This document shows, one piece after another, positions 1 to 9,007 of a stretch of 64,000 nt of DNA. This stretch comes from an uncultured Alphaproteobacteria bacterium (GTDB taxonomy: Bacteria; Pseudomonadota; Alphaproteobacteria; Puniceispirillales; Marisalimonadaceae), in assembly GCA_937142855.1 (NCBI GenBank), contig CAKZQZ010000090.1, positions 17,186-81,185 of the forward strand, given 5' to 3'. The notes under the pieces are model-generated. The model was given only the letters and a program-made list of their open reading frames with translations, was not told the origin of the DNA and ran no database searches. How positions within the stretch are numbered: position 1 is the stretch's first letter; each line of letters starts with the position of its first letter. The position numbers and the translations under genes were made by a program.

Positions 1-1157
1 TCATAAGCTTTAGCTATTATTTTTTTTGCTTCTGCTGGATGCTCATCAAACCACTGATTGAGGGACTCAGATACTAGATGCTCTACAACTGGCCGGACCT
101 CACTGGAAACTAATTTATCCTTTGTTTGGCTAGAAAATTTTGGATCTGGAATTTTTAAGGATAAAACGGTGGTTAAACCTTCTCGGCAATCTTCACCAGA
201 TAGTTGTATTTTTTCTTTCTTAGCCACCCCAGAATTTACTGCGTAACCATTAATAACTCTTGTTAAAGCCGCTCTAAATCCAGCAAGGTGTGTTCCTCCA
301 TCCCTTTGAGGAATATTATTTGTAAAACAAAGTGTTGTCTCATGATAACCATCTGTCCATTCCATAGAAATATCAACTGTAATACCATCTTTTTCGTGTG
401 TTGTAGCAATAACGTCATGTATCGCTGACCTAGATCTATTTAAATATTCAATATATGCTTTCAGGCCACCTTCGAAAAAAAATGATACCTTTTTTTCTTC
501 TATTTCTCTTAAATCGATTAAATCTATATGAACGCCACTATTTAAAAAAGCTAACTCTCTAATTCTGTGTTCTAATGTTGTATAATCAAAGTCACATTTT
601 GTGAACGTATCCTTACTTGGTTTAAAATTTATTTCCGTTCCAGTTTTATTTTTTCCTTCTCCTACAACACTTAATCTGTCTAAAGCTACTCCATTTTCAA
701 AAGTAATTTCATAAATTTTATTATTTCTAAAAATCTTTAAGCTTAAATTTTCAGATAATGCATTAACTACAGAAATACCAACACCATGAAGGCCACCTGA
801 TACTTTATAGGAATTATTATCAAATTTACCGCCTGCGTGCAGCTGAGTCATAATAACTTCAGCAGCAGATACTCCTTCTTCTGGATGAATGTCAACTGGA
901 ATACCTCTTCCATTATCACTTATTGTTACAGATCCGTTTTTCAATAATTTAACTTGTATAAGATCACAATGGCCAGCAAGAGATTCATCAATTGAATTAT
1001 CTAATACTTCATAGACCATATGATGCAAACCTGAGCCATCATCAGTATCCCCTATATACATTCCAGGTCTTTTTCTAACTGCATCCAAACCTTTTAAAAC
1101 TTTTATAGAGTCAGCATCATAATCTTCATTTAATTTTTCTATTTCTTTTTCTGACAT
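1..1157 (-). CDS. gyrB: DNA gyrase subunit B, N-terminal part (runs off the window)
   Basis: ATPase subunit of DNA gyrase, which introduces negative supercoils with GyrA. About 385 N-terminal residues are present; the rest lies beyond base 1. The GHKL ATPase motifs are visible in order: [21 protein letters not shown] and [15 protein letters not shown], followed by the transducer domain. The opening [19 protein letters not shown] is typical of GyrB. The ATG at 1157 directly abuts the recF stop codon (1158-1160), so the two genes are almost certainly translated from one mRNA. ParE (topoisomerase IV) is the alternative, but the position after dnaN-recF favours GyrB. Confidence 0.95.
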   Translation of the reverse strand, partial: MSEKEIEKLNEDYDADSIKVLKGLDAVRKRPGMYIGDTDDGSGLHHMVYEVLDNSIDESLAGHCDLIQVKLLKNGSVTISDNGRGIPVDIHPEEGVSAAEVIMTQLHAGGKFDNNSYKVSGGLHGVGISVVNALSENLSLKIFRNNKIYEITFENGVALDRLSVVGEGKNKTGTEINFKPSKDTFTKCDFDYTTLEHRIRELAFLNSGVHIDLIDLREIEEKKVSFFFEGGLKAYIEYLNRSRSAIHDVIATTHEKDGITVDISMEWTDGYHETTLCFTNNIPQRDGGTHLAGFRAALTRVINGYAVNSGVAKKEKIQLSGEDCREGLTTVLSLKIPDPKFSSQTKDKLVSSEVRPVVEHLVSESLNQWFDEHPAEAKKIIAKAY

Positions 1158-2378
1158 TTAAATTTCTCCATGGCGAAAATCATATTTGGCGTTAGTAGAT
1201 TCCATAATTTTGGGAAGATTAATCTTTCTAATTAAACCTGGATAATCATCAAAAGCTTCTTTGCTTGTGCTCGTAAACCAGGTTTGAGCATGATGCCTGG
1301 AAACTTCTAAAAAAAGAGAGTTTCTATGTTTTTTATCTAAATGTTCTATTATATCATCCAATAATAGGATAGGTGCCATATTAAATTTAAAATTTAACAG
1401 TCTCGCATGAGCTAATATTAAAGAAATTAAAATTAATTTTTGCTCTCCGGTAGACGAAATGTCAGTATTTTTATTATTTGTTCTATTTAAAAATTGTATT
1501 ATTGTATTACTAGGGCCAAAATTAAAATTTTCTGAAGAAAGCCTAGATTCTTTTAACATTAATTTAACGTAATTTTCTACTTCTAAAGCTGGTCTTTCAG
1601 AAAGTAAAGTTTCAATATTGCCAATTAATTTAATTTCTACTGGAGGAAAATTATTTGTAAGTAAATTATTTTTTAGCTCATTATTATATAAATTATTTAA
1701 TTCATATATTAAATCAACTCTTGTCGCTGTTATTGCAACTGCTAATTCTGATATTTGACTTTCAATTGTGTCTAACCACGCTTGATCACTATTATAACCC
1801 ATCAAGATTTTACTTCTATTCCTTAGAAGAGTTTCAAACTTATATACCCTATTCAGGTGTAAGTTATCCAATGATAATGCAAGCTGATCTATAAAACGTC
1901 TTTTTGAACTCATTCCAGACTGAAACAACATGCACATCTGGGGAGTGACCCATAATATTTTTATAATTGTTTCTAACGAACTTAGTAGAAAGTTTTCAGA
2001 ATTAACCTTTGCAACTCTAGATCTTTTAATTGAATTTTCCCTTAAGCCCGTTCCAATATTAAATTTGCCATTAGGAGTTTTAACATCAGCATTAATCCCC
2101 CATAGATAATTTGTATGATCTCCAGTATTTTGATATAAAAAATCTTCCAGATTTGACTTCCTAAGGCCCCTTCCCTGATTTAGTAAAGAGATTGCCTCTA
2201 AAATATTGGTTTTACCGCAGCCATTTTCTCCATATATTAATATTGGTAAATTATTTATATGTAGATTTAATTCAACGTGATTTCTAAAGTTTTTTAAGCT
2301 AAGCTTTTCTAGATAAAATTTGTGAGATTTTTGATTTCTATTTTCAGCATGTTCAAAGGGTAAAATGTTGTTACTCAT
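1158..2378 (-). CDS. recF: DNA replication and repair protein RecF
   Basis: SMC/ABC-type ATPase that helps load RecA at single-strand gaps. The 406-residue length is a little above the usual 360-380. Walker A is GENGCGKT (residues 50-57), the ABC signature is STGEQK, and Walker B is PILLLDDIIEHLD. The N-terminal LSLKNFRNH strand is also typical. It sits between dnaN and gyrB in the classical order; 37 bp separate it from the dnaN stop, and a perfect inverted repeat lies in that gap. Start ATG at 2378. Confidence 0.95.
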   Translation of the reverse strand: MSNNILPFEHAENRNQKSHKFYLEKLSLKNFRNHVELNLHINNLPILIYGENGCGKTNILEAISLLNQGRGLRKSNLEDFLYQNTGDHTNYLWGINADVKTPNGKFNIGTGLRENSIKRSRVAKVNSENFLLSSLETIIKILWVTPQMCMLFQSGMSSKRRFIDQLALSLDNLHLNRVYKFETLLRNRSKILMGYNSDQAWLDTIESQISELAVAITATRVDLIYELNNLYNNELKNNLLTNNFPPVEIKLIGNIETLLSERPALEVENYVKLMLKESRLSSENFNFGPSNTIIQFLNRTNNKNTDISSTGEQKLILISLILAHARLLNFKFNMAPILLLDDIIEHLDKKHRNSLFLEVSRHHAQTWFTSTSKEAFDDYPGLIRKINLPKIMESTNAKYDFRHGEI

Positions 2379-2390
2379 ATCGATCCTAAA

Positions 2391-2412
2391 TTTACAAATT
2401 AAATTTTGTAAA
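2391..2412. repeat. Inverted repeat between dnaN and recF
   Basis: Perfect 8-bp arms TTTACAAA and TTTGTAAA (2391-2398 and 2405-2412) separated by 6 bp. It sits between the dnaN stop (2416) and the recF start (2378). In RNA it forms an AT-rich hairpin, but no long U-run follows, so it is a poor intrinsic terminator. It could be a processing signal or a protein site; the function is unknown. Confidence 0.5.
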
Positions 2413-2415
2413 CAA

Positions 2416-3525
2416 TTATACTCTCATAGGCATTAGTACAAAAATAACACCATCTTGATCTGGGTCAGTAATTAATGCCGGAGAAGCTGAATCTGATAAT
2501 AATATTTCGATGTCTTTACCTTGTATTTGGGAAGATATATCTAACAAGTATTTTGAGTTAAAGCCAATGTCTAAATTTTGACTATTATAGTCTATTTCTA
2601 ATTCTTCAAATGCGTTACCCAAGTCATGACTATTTACATTTAAAGATAATAAATTTTTGTTAAGTGATAGTTTTATAGCTCTTGATTTTTCCATAGAAAC
2701 TGTGGAAACTCTATCCACCGCCTTTGAAAAATCTGCGTTTGCAACCACTAATTTATTTAAATTTTCTTTTGGGATAACTCTTTGATAATCAGGAAAAGAA
2801 CCATCAATTAATTTAGTTGTTAAAATTGAATTTGGAAAAATAAATTTAACTTTTGTATTAGAAACAATAATCTTAACTTTTTCTTCCGTTCCTTCTGCCA
2901 ATTTTCTAATCTCACCAACAGCCTTACGAGGAATTATAATACCTGGTATAGACTCTGCTCCTTCAGGAATTGGTATTTCTGCCTGAGCAAGGCGATGTCC
3001 ATCTGTAGCTACAGCCCTTAGTTTATCCTTATTATCTTCAGGAACATGTAAAAAAATACCATTTAAATAATATCTCGTTTCCTCTGAAGAAATAGCAAAT
3101 TTTGTGTTGTCAATTAGATTTAACAGATCAACAGACTGAAGAGAAAATTCATTCCCTTTTTCTATTTCTGTCATAACAGGGTAATCATCAACGGGTAAAG
3201 TAGGAAGTATGAACTTAGACTTACCTGCTGAGACCTCAACGTTTAAATCTAAAAGTTCTATTTTTATTTCTCCTCCATCTGGTAATTTTCTAACAATGTC
3301 GTATAAAGTGTGAGCTGATAAAGTTGCTTTTCCTTGTTTAGAAACAATACAACCAGTAACTTCAACTATGTCCATATCCATATCAGTTGCTGTTAGTGAT
3401 ATTTTAGATGAATTAGTTTCTATAAGCACATTAGATAAGATAGGTATTGTGTTTCTTCTCTCCACTACTGAGTATATATGTCCCAATGGTTTAAGAAGAG
3501 AATTTCTATCTATAGTAAAATGCAT
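2416..3525 (-). CDS. dnaN: DNA polymerase III beta subunit (sliding clamp)
   Basis: Ring-shaped processivity clamp of the replicative polymerase, acting as a homodimer around DNA. The 369 residues match the family length, with three repeated clamp folds. The N-terminus MHFTIDRNSLLKPLGHI and the C-terminal VLMPMRV are signatures of the family. It starts with ATG at 3525 after the ribosome binding site TGAGG. The 110-bp gap from dnaA contains a good promoter of its own (3566-3595), so dnaN-recF-gyrB can be expressed independently of dnaA. Confidence 0.97.
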   Translation of the reverse strand: MHFTIDRNSLLKPLGHIYSVVERRNTIPILSNVLIETNSSKISLTATDMDMDIVEVTGCIVSKQGKATLSAHTLYDIVRKLPDGGEIKIELLDLNVEVSAGKSKFILPTLPVDDYPVMTEIEKGNEFSLQSVDLLNLIDNTKFAISSEETRYYLNGIFLHVPEDNKDKLRAVATDGHRLAQAEIPIPEGAESIPGIIIPRKAVGEIRKLAEGTEEKVKIIVSNTKVKFIFPNSILTTKLIDGSFPDYQRVIPKENLNKLVVANADFSKAVDRVSTVSMEKSRAIKLSLNKNLLSLNVNSHDLGNAFEELEIDYNSQNLDIGFNSKYLLDISSQIQGKDIEILLSDSASPALITDPDQDGVIFVLMPMRV

Positions 3526-3565
3526 TATCTAACCTCAATTACATTATGAAAAACTTTTCACTAAA

Positions 3566-3595
3566 ATTATAACACGTTTAACTTTGTTTCAGCAA
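3566..3595 (-). promoter_or_regulatory. Predicted sigma70-type promoter of dnaN
   Basis: Read on the minus strand: -35 TTGCTG (3590-3595), an 18-bp spacer, and an extended -10 TGTTATAAT with TATAAT at 3566-3571. The predicted start is near 3559, about 34 nt ahead of the dnaN ATG. Inferred from consensus match only. Confidence 0.5.
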
Positions 3596-3635
3596 GTTAT
3601 TACATTCTAGTTTTTGTATGTAGATTAAACAATAA

Positions 3636-5072
3636 TTAAGAAGACAGGATTGATTTTTTTAAATCAAAAAGTTGATTTCTAAGTTTTTGATCAGTAACTA
3701 ATAAAGCCTCTATTTTTTTAACTGCATGCATAACAGTTGTATGATCTTTTCCTCCAAAATTCTTTCCAATTTCTGGATAAGAAAAAGTAGTTAGTGATTT
3801 GCAAAGGTACATAGCTATTTGTCTAGGTCTAGCAATATTAATGGATCTTCTTGAAGTGCTCATATCAGATAAGTTTAAATTAAAATATGTGGTAACTATT
3901 TCTTGTATATAACTTATGGAAATTTTTTTCTCATTCTTTTTTAAAACGTCAGAAAGCAACTCTTCTGAATTAGAAACACTAATATCTTTACCAGTAAGTT
4001 CATGGTTGGCCCATATGCGGTTTAAAGCACCTTCCAATTCTCTAATATTATTAATAATTTTAGATGCTAAAAAATCTAAAACTTCGAATGGAACATTTAT
4101 ATTATGCAAATCAACTTTCTTTTTCAGTATATCCAGTCTGAGATTATAATCTGTAGCAATAAAATCAACAACAAGGCCACCTCCTAATCTTGATTTTAGT
4201 TTTTCGTCTAAATCTAATAATTCGAAAGGTGATTTATTAGAGGATATAATTATTTGTTTTCCTAAATTTATTAAATCATTAAAAGTATAAAAAAACTCTT
4301 CCTGAGTAGATCCCTTACCTCCGATAAACTGAATATCATCTATCATTAATATATCAACAGATCTAAATTGATCTTTAAAACTTATAGTATCTTTAAGCCT
4401 AATTGCCTTTATAAATTGGTACATGAAACGCTCAGCCGACATCAATACTATTTGCAGATTAGGTGAACGTTGTCTCAAATCAATAGCAATTGCATTTAAT
4501 AAATGTGTTTTACCCATACCAACATTGCCATGAATATACAAAGGGTTATAAGTTAATGATTTACTTTCACATATTCTCTTTGAAGCTGCGTAGGCCATTC
4601 TATTAGATTCACCAACAACAAAATTATCAAAAGTGAATGAAGGATTTATTTTCATGGAAACACTATCCACAAATGATAAATCTTTATGAAATATGGCTTG
4701 AGGTTTATGAGTTAAAGATACCTTGTTAATATTTTTTTCAACATTATTTTGATTATCACCTGTATTTATTTTAATTTTTTTTAAGTTTTGGAAATGATTG
4801 GAAGCTTCACTAAAAATAGTTTCATAATATTGAGTTTCAGCCCTATTAGCAATCAAAGAGGATTTAGCTTTTATATATAATACACCATCTTTGTATCTTT
4901 CATAATAAAGAGGTTCAATCCATGCTTTCCAGACAATTTGTTTTATATTTTTCGAAATAATTTCTTTTGATTTAGCCCAATTTTCTTTTTGCAACTCTTC
5001 TGATTGAAATAAGTTATCTTTATTAACATTTTTGTTAATATTTTCATTCAAATTGGGTACAACTTCATTCAT
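3636..5072 (-). CDS. dnaA: Chromosomal replication initiator protein DnaA
   Basis: AAA+ initiator that binds DnaA boxes and melts the origin. The 478 residues show domain I (about 30-100), an Asn/Lys-rich linker, AAA+ Walker A GNVGMGKT (182-189), Walker B ILMIDDIQFI (241-250), and C-terminal domain IV with the DNA-binding signature GGKDHTTVMHAVKKI. ATG at 5072. The start of the protein is unusually Asn-rich (NLNENINKNVNKDN), in line with the AT bias of the genome. It is the first gene of the dnaA-dnaN-recF-gyrB series and is preceded by a long AT-rich spacer. Confidence 0.97.
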   Translation of the reverse strand: MNEVVPNLNENINKNVNKDNLFQSEELQKENWAKSKEIISKNIKQIVWKAWIEPLYYERYKDGVLYIKAKSSLIANRAETQYYETIFSEASNHFQNLKKIKINTGDNQNNVEKNINKVSLTHKPQAIFHKDLSFVDSVSMKINPSFTFDNFVVGESNRMAYAASKRICESKSLTYNPLYIHGNVGMGKTHLLNAIAIDLRQRSPNLQIVLMSAERFMYQFIKAIRLKDTISFKDQFRSVDILMIDDIQFIGGKGSTQEEFFYTFNDLINLGKQIIISSNKSPFELLDLDEKLKSRLGGGLVVDFIATDYNLRLDILKKKVDLHNINVPFEVLDFLASKIINNIRELEGALNRIWANHELTGKDISVSNSEELLSDVLKKNEKKISISYIQEIVTTYFNLNLSDMSTSRRSINIARPRQIAMYLCKSLTTFSYPEIGKNFGGKDHTTVMHAVKKIEALLVTDQKLRNQLFDLKKSILSS

Positions 5073-5137
5073 TTAAAAGGTAACTCTAATACAAAATTAA
5101 ATTTATTATTTATAAGTTTTATTTGATTTAAATAATG

Positions 5138-5165
5138 AATATATATTTACGTCATAGATAAGCAA
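5138..5165 (-). promoter_or_regulatory. Possible dnaA promoter
   Basis: Minus strand: -35-like TTGCTT (5160-5165), a 16-bp spacer, -10-like TATATT (5138-5143). The predicted start is about 58 nt ahead of the dnaA ATG. The surrounding DNA is so AT-rich that chance matches are common. Confidence 0.3.
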
Positions 5166-5206
5166 CGTGTAGGTACAATAATAAAATTAAAAAAAAGATT
5201 GATTTT

Positions 5207-5224
5207 TCTTTTTTATAAAAAAGA
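5207..5224. repeat. 18-bp perfect palindrome upstream of dnaA
   Basis: TCTTTTTTATAAAAAAGA reads the same on both strands. As DNA it is an easily melted A/T tract of the kind found in unwinding elements. Flanking T-rich sequence extends on the left side. Function not known. Confidence 0.45.
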
Positions 5225-5490
5225 TCATTAATAACAATAATTTATAATTAATAAAAAAAAAATTTTGTTAACAGTATTAAATTTCTTTAAAATAATTTGA
5301 AATGTTATCCTAAGATTTTCTAATAAAATTTTATGATATTGTGTTGAATTTATTACGATTCTCTTCAAGTAATAAATTTATAAGAAAAAAGATAAAATGA
5401 AAAACGAAGAGTTAGTTTTTATATAAAAATTCAATATATATTTTTGATTAATTTCTATATATGTGCGAATCGTTTGTTTTATTCTTTTTG

Positions 5491-5518
5491 AACAAAAAAA
5501 AAGAGGCTAAAGCCTCTT
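5491..5518 (-). terminator. Rho-independent terminator of rpsT
   Basis: On the minus strand, stem AAGAGGC, loop TTTA, stem GCCTCTT, then a run of Ts (plus-strand A-run 5494-5500). It begins about 22 bp after the rpsT stop codon. One of only two clear intrinsic terminators in the window. Confidence 0.88.
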
Positions 5519-5540
5519 TATTAATAAAATATTAATATTA

Positions 5541-5804
5541 TTATGCTATTTGTTTTATTCTAGCTGAGAGTCTTGATAACTTTCTTGAAATGGTGTTTTT
5601 CTTAAAAACACCTTTCGTCACCGCTCTATGCATTTCAGGCTGGGCTTCTTTAAATGCATTAGTAGCTAAAGTTTTATCCGATTTTTCAATAGCAAGTTCT
5701 ACTTTTTTTATAAAAGTTCTAACTCTATTCTTTCTTACTTTATTAACAATTTCCATCCTAGAGTTACGTCTTATTCTTTTTTTAGCAGAAATATGATTAG
5801 CCAT
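5541..5804 (-). CDS. rpsT: 30S ribosomal protein S20
   Basis: Small-subunit protein that binds 16S rRNA directly. The 87 residues match the family length. The start MANHISAKKRIRRNSRMEIVN and the basic helical body are diagnostic. The ribosome binding site AAGGTG lies 5 bp before the ATG at 5804. It is flanked by its own predicted promoter upstream and a clear terminator downstream, so it is probably monocistronic, as is usual for rpsT next to dnaA in alphaproteobacteria. Confidence 0.97.
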   Translation of the reverse strand: MANHISAKKRIRRNSRMEIVNKVRKNRVRTFIKKVELAIEKSDKTLATNAFKEAQPEMHRAVTKGVFKKNTISRKLSRLSARIKQIA

Positions 5805-5834
5805 TACTACACCTTAATTAAATTTGAATTATCA

Positions 5835-5861
5835 ATTAGTTATTTCTACAAGAGATGTCAA
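5835..5861 (-). promoter_or_regulatory. Possible rpsT promoter
   Basis: Minus strand: a perfect -35 hexamer TTGACA (5856-5861) sits in the 92-bp gap between mutM and rpsT. The -10 at 16-17 bp spacing (around TAATTG) is poor. The exact consensus -35 and the position ahead of a ribosomal protein gene are the argument. Confidence 0.35.
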
Positions 5862-5896
5862 GTGAAATTAGGTGTTTATTAATTATTAGCGGTCAG

Positions 5897-6730
5897 TCAT
5901 ATTTGGCAATGGTCACAATAGAAAGTTGATCTTTTTGTAATAAGCATATTAATAATGTTATTTTTACAATAAAAGCATTTTTGCCCTGCTCTTCCATAAA
6001 CTTTTAATTTTTGACTGAAATATCCTAATTTTCCATCTGGTTGAGCATGATTTTTTATTGTTGTACCACCTACCTTAATAGCTTTTTTTAATATAAATCT
6101 GCATGCTTTAATAATAGTATCTACTTCTTGATTACTTAAACTATTAGCACTTCTTTTAGGATGTATTTTTGCTCTATACAATATTTCACTAGCATAGATA
6201 TTTCCAATTCCAGCAATGACTCTTTGATCTATTAAAGTGTTCTTAATACTTTTTTTTCTATTATTAATAAGTGGTTTTAATTTATTTACTGTCAATTCTT
6301 TACTAAGAGCTTCAATACCTAAGTTTTTTAACAAAAAGTGATGATATATATCCTTTTTATTAAAAAAATCTACAAAACCAAATCGTCTTGGATCATTGTA
6401 AGTTATGGAGTACGTTAATTTGTTTTCTGCTTGAACAACTATGTCAATATGATCATGCTTAGATTTTAAATGATTTTTTTTTTGGATTTTAATTTGTCCA
6501 CTCATTCCTAAATGAATAAGAAGTATTTTATTTTTTATTGTTGGAATTAGTATATACTTTCCCATTCTGAATGGTTTTTTTAAAATATCTTTTTCTAAGT
6601 TTACCTTTAAATTATCTTTTACTTTCCACCTTAAGTCATACCTATAAATTTCTACTTTTTTAACCAGTGCGTTTTTTACAATTTTATCCAAAGCCAAACG
6701 AACAGTCTCTACTTCTGGCAATTCTGGCAT
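5897..6730 (-). CDS. mutM: Formamidopyrimidine-DNA glycosylase (Fpg/MutM)
   Basis: Base-excision repair glycosylase/AP lyase removing 8-oxoguanine and formamidopyrimidines. The 277 residues carry the catalytic N-terminus PELPEVETV (Pro2 Schiff base, Glu3), the conserved Lys58 in GKY, and a C-terminal zinc finger with Cys252, Cys255, Cys272 and Cys275. The helix-two-turn-helix motif GIGNIYASE is present. It diverges from ubiE across 82 bp. In many alphaproteobacteria an enoyl-CoA hydratase gene lies in this neighbourhood; here it is absent and a homologue occurs beside pnp instead. Confidence 0.96.
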   Translation of the reverse strand: MPELPEVETVRLALDKIVKNALVKKVEIYRYDLRWKVKDNLKVNLEKDILKKPFRMGKYILIPTIKNKILLIHLGMSGQIKIQKKNHLKSKHDHIDIVVQAENKLTYSITYNDPRRFGFVDFFNKKDIYHHFLLKNLGIEALSKELTVNKLKPLINNRKKSIKNTLIDQRVIAGIGNIYASEILYRAKIHPKRSANSLSNQEVDTIIKACRFILKKAIKVGGTTIKNHAQPDGKLGYFSQKLKVYGRAGQKCFYCKNNIINMLITKRSTFYCDHCQI

Positions 6731-6781
6731 TTTTTTATCCTTTTATAGCTATCTTTAAATAAATTAAAAAAGTATATTTAC

Positions 6782-6787
6782 TATAAT
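6782..6787 (+). promoter_or_regulatory. Possible -10 element for ubiE
   Basis: A perfect TATAAT at 6782-6787 stands about 26 bp before the ubiE ATG, in the mutM/ubiE divergent gap. No convincing -35 hexamer is seen at 16-18 bp upstream. Confidence 0.3.
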
Positions 6788-6812
6788 CATAAATATAACA
6801 TCTGAGTTCTAA

Positions 6813-7553
6813 ATGTTAAATAATGAAGAAAAAAATATAGATTTTGGTAACAAAAAAGTTAAGAAAACTGAAAAGCAGACTTTAGTAAATAATGTTTTTA
6901 ATTCTGTTGCTGACAAGTATGATTTAATGAATGATCTAACAAGCCTCGGTATTCATAGATTATGGAAGGACAGTCTAATAAATTGGCTAGCACCGCAACC
7001 TTATCAAAAATTAGCTGATATTGCAGGGGGTACTGGAGATATTTCTATGAAATTTTTATTAGCAGGTGGTTGTTCAGCACATATTATTGATATTAACAAG
7101 GAAATGATCACTAAAGGCAAATTAAAAAATAATAATAATAACAATTTATCATGGACAATTGCTAGCGCAGAAAACTTACCAATGGCCGACAACTCATATG
7201 AAAGAGCATCCATGGGATTTGGTCTTAGAAACATAACAAATAGAGTTCTGGCATTAAAAGAAGTTTATAGAATACTCAAACCTGGTGGCCGTTTTATTTG
7301 TTTAGAATTTAGCCATGTTGAAAACAGTTTATTAAAAAAAATATATGATGTTTGGTCATTTCAGTTTATGCCAAGAATAGGACAAAAAATCACCGGAGAT
7401 AAAGAGGCCTATAACTATTTAGTTGAATCAATAAGGCAATTCCCTTCCCAACCTGAGCTTACGCAGATGTTTTCAGAAGCTGGATTCTCTCGTGTCAAAT
7501 ATAGAAATTTATCAAATGGAATAGTCACTCTACATTCAGGTTGGAAACTATAA
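6813..7553 (+). CDS. ubiE: Ubiquinone biosynthesis C-methyltransferase UbiE
   Basis: SAM-dependent methyltransferase acting on the benzoquinol ring during ubiquinone (and in some bacteria menaquinone) synthesis. 246 residues. The family motif VFNSVADKYDLMNDLTSLGIHRLW region lies at 28-51, the SAM-binding DIAGGTGD at 69-76, and the downstream ICLEFS and HSGWKL C-terminus match UbiE. Its TAA overlaps the ubiB ATG by one base (TAATG), showing translational coupling with the next ubiquinone gene. Confidence 0.95.
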   Translation: MLNNEEKNIDFGNKKVKKTEKQTLVNNVFNSVADKYDLMNDLTSLGIHRLWKDSLINWLAPQPYQKLADIAGGTGDISMKFLLAGGCSAHIIDINKEMITKGKLKNNNNNNLSWTIASAENLPMADNSYERASMGFGLRNITNRVLALKEVYRILKPGGRFICLEFSHVENSLLKKIYDVWSFQFMPRIGQKITGDKEAYNYLVESIRQFPSQPELTQMFSEAGFSRVKYRNLSNGIVTLHSGWKL

Positions 7554-9007
7554 TGTCTATTCAAAAAAAGCTTAATTATCCATTGTGGCAAGGGCCATAC
7601 TTTGTGTTTAAGTGTTTTTTGATATTGCTGAAATTAGGTAGATCAGGTGTTTTTTCTCTAATAGTTAATAATGATTCTTTCAATAAAAAAACTATTTTCT
7701 TATTTAAATTGGTTGATTTTATTTTTTATAAAAAAAAAGAGGAGCACGTTGGAAGTTTACTTCTTAAATGCCTTACCAATCTGGGTCCTGGATTTATTAA
7801 ATTTGGACAAGCTTTATCTACTAGGCCAGACTTAATTGGCATCGAAACTTGTGAATATCTTAAGAAGCTACAAGATGATATTAAACCTTTTCCAGGATCA
7901 ATTGCAAAACAAATTATTGAAGCTGAAACAAAAGAATCTATTGATAATATTTTTGCTTCTTTTGAAGAAAAACCCATTGCGAACGCTTCAGTCGCTCAAG
8001 TTCATAAAGCTATTCTTAAAAATGGAGAAATAGTTGCTGTCAAGATATTGAGGCCAAATATTGAAAAATTACTATTTAATGATTTTCGTTTTTTTTATTG
8101 GTTTGCAAAATGTTTAGAACTTTGTGTTCCAAACTTTAAAAGGTTTAAGCTTTCAAAAAATGTTGAAGTTTTATCTGAAATTTCTCTTAATGAACTTGAT
8201 TTAACAATGGAAGCTGCGGCTGCAGAAGAACTTAGTGAAAATTTTAACGATCACCTTAATTACAAAGTGCCCAAAATATATTGGGAAATAACCAGTACTA
8301 ATATTCTCGTTCTTGAATATGTTGATGGGATTAGAATTGATGATTTAGAAACTTTGAAAAAAAATAATCATAATATAAGAAAAATTACTGAAACAGGAAC
8401 TGAAGTTTTTTTTCTACAAGTGTTTAGAGACGGTTTCTTTCATGGAGACATGCATCCAGGAAATATTTTAATAAACGATGATGGAATACTCGTTCCAATT
8501 GATTTTGGAATAATGGGCAGATTATCAAATAAAGATCGTCAATTTTTAGCTCTACTTCTTGTCCATCTTTTGAACAAAAACTATAAAAAAGTTGTTGAAA
8601 TTCACTCTCAAGCCAACATGTTAGGTGAAAACATTTCTCATGATCATCTTGCGCAAGCTATTAGGGCAATTTCAACACCTATTTTAAATAAACCAATAGG
8701 TGAAGTTTCCTTAGCAAAACTATTAGGACAAATATTAACATTATCAAAGGAGTTTAATATTGAGGTTCAACCACAATTTACTTTACTCCAAAAAACAATG
8801 CTAATGGCAGAAGGTACAACAAGACAGATAAACCCAAACATCAATATGTGGAATTTATCAAGACCATTAATTGAGAAATGGATCAATGAGGCAGACGACC
8901 CTTTTAAAATTTTTGAAGACTGGGTTCAAAAAAACAAATTAGCATTACTTAAAATTCCTGAATTAATTGAAAAATTTGATGAATTTCTATCAAAAAAAAT
9001 GAATTAA
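7553..9007 (+). CDS. ubiB: Ubiquinone biosynthesis protein UbiB (ABC1/ADCK kinase-like ATPase)
   Basis: Atypical kinase-fold ATPase needed for ubiquinone synthesis, probably acting at the membrane on lipid intermediates. I chose ATG 7553 (TAATG overlap with ubiE), giving 484 residues; an upstream in-frame TTG at 7541 would add four residues inside ubiE. Visible motifs: the KxGQ region FIKFGQALSTRPDLIG, the Ala-rich nucleotide loop NASVAQVHKA with VAVKILRP, the catalytic-like FFHGDMHPGNIL, and PIDFGIMGRL. The N-terminal segment has one hydrophobic stretch. It is followed by coaBC after 55 bp. Confidence 0.93.
   Translation: MSIQKKLNYPLWQGPYFVFKCFLILLKLGRSGVFSLIVNNDSFNKKTIFLFKLVDFIFYKKKEEHVGSLLLKCLTNLGPGFIKFGQALSTRPDLIGIETCEYLKKLQDDIKPFPGSIAKQIIEAETKESIDNIFASFEEKPIANASVAQVHKAILKNGEIVAVKILRPNIEKLLFNDFRFFYWFAKCLELCVPNFKRFKLSKNVEVLSEISLNELDLTMEAAAAEELSENFNDHLNYKVPKIYWEITSTNILVLEYVDGIRIDDLETLKKNNHNIRKITETGTEVFFLQVFRDGFFHGDMHPGNILINDDGILVPIDFGIMGRLSNKDRQFLALLLVHLLNKNYKKVVEIHSQANMLGENISHDHLAQAIRAISTPILNKPIGEVSLAKLLGQILTLSKEFNIEVQPQFTLLQKTMLMAEGTTRQINPNINMWNLSRPLIEKWINEADDPFKIFEDWVQKNKLALLKIPELIEKFDEFLSKKMN

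Larger units (their letters stand above)
5073..5490. other. Gene-free AT-rich region between dnaA and rpsT (possible origin region)
   Basis: The only gene-free stretch above 300 bp. It is extremely AT-rich with long A and T runs. I find no open reading frame with a credible product and no RNA gene. It holds a predicted dnaA promoter, an 18-bp perfect palindrome (5207-5224), and on the minus strand GATCTTTTTTATA (5214-5226), which matches 11 of 13 positions of the E. coli origin 13-mer. The nearest DnaA-box-like site is TTATCCTAA (5305-5313), 7 of 9. No cluster of good DnaA boxes is visible, so an origin role is only a possibility. Confidence 0.35.

Noticed and set aside
58..246. Plus-strand open frame at the start of the window
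   Set aside because: It lies wholly antisense to gyrB, whose motifs are certain, and its product shows no domain.
4663..4671. CTATCCACA, one mismatch from a DnaA box
   Set aside because: It is a single site inside the dnaA coding region with no cluster around it; likely chance.
7541..7552. TTG start for ubiB inside ubiE
   Set aside because: ATG 7553 in the TAATG overlap is a standard coupled start and better fits.
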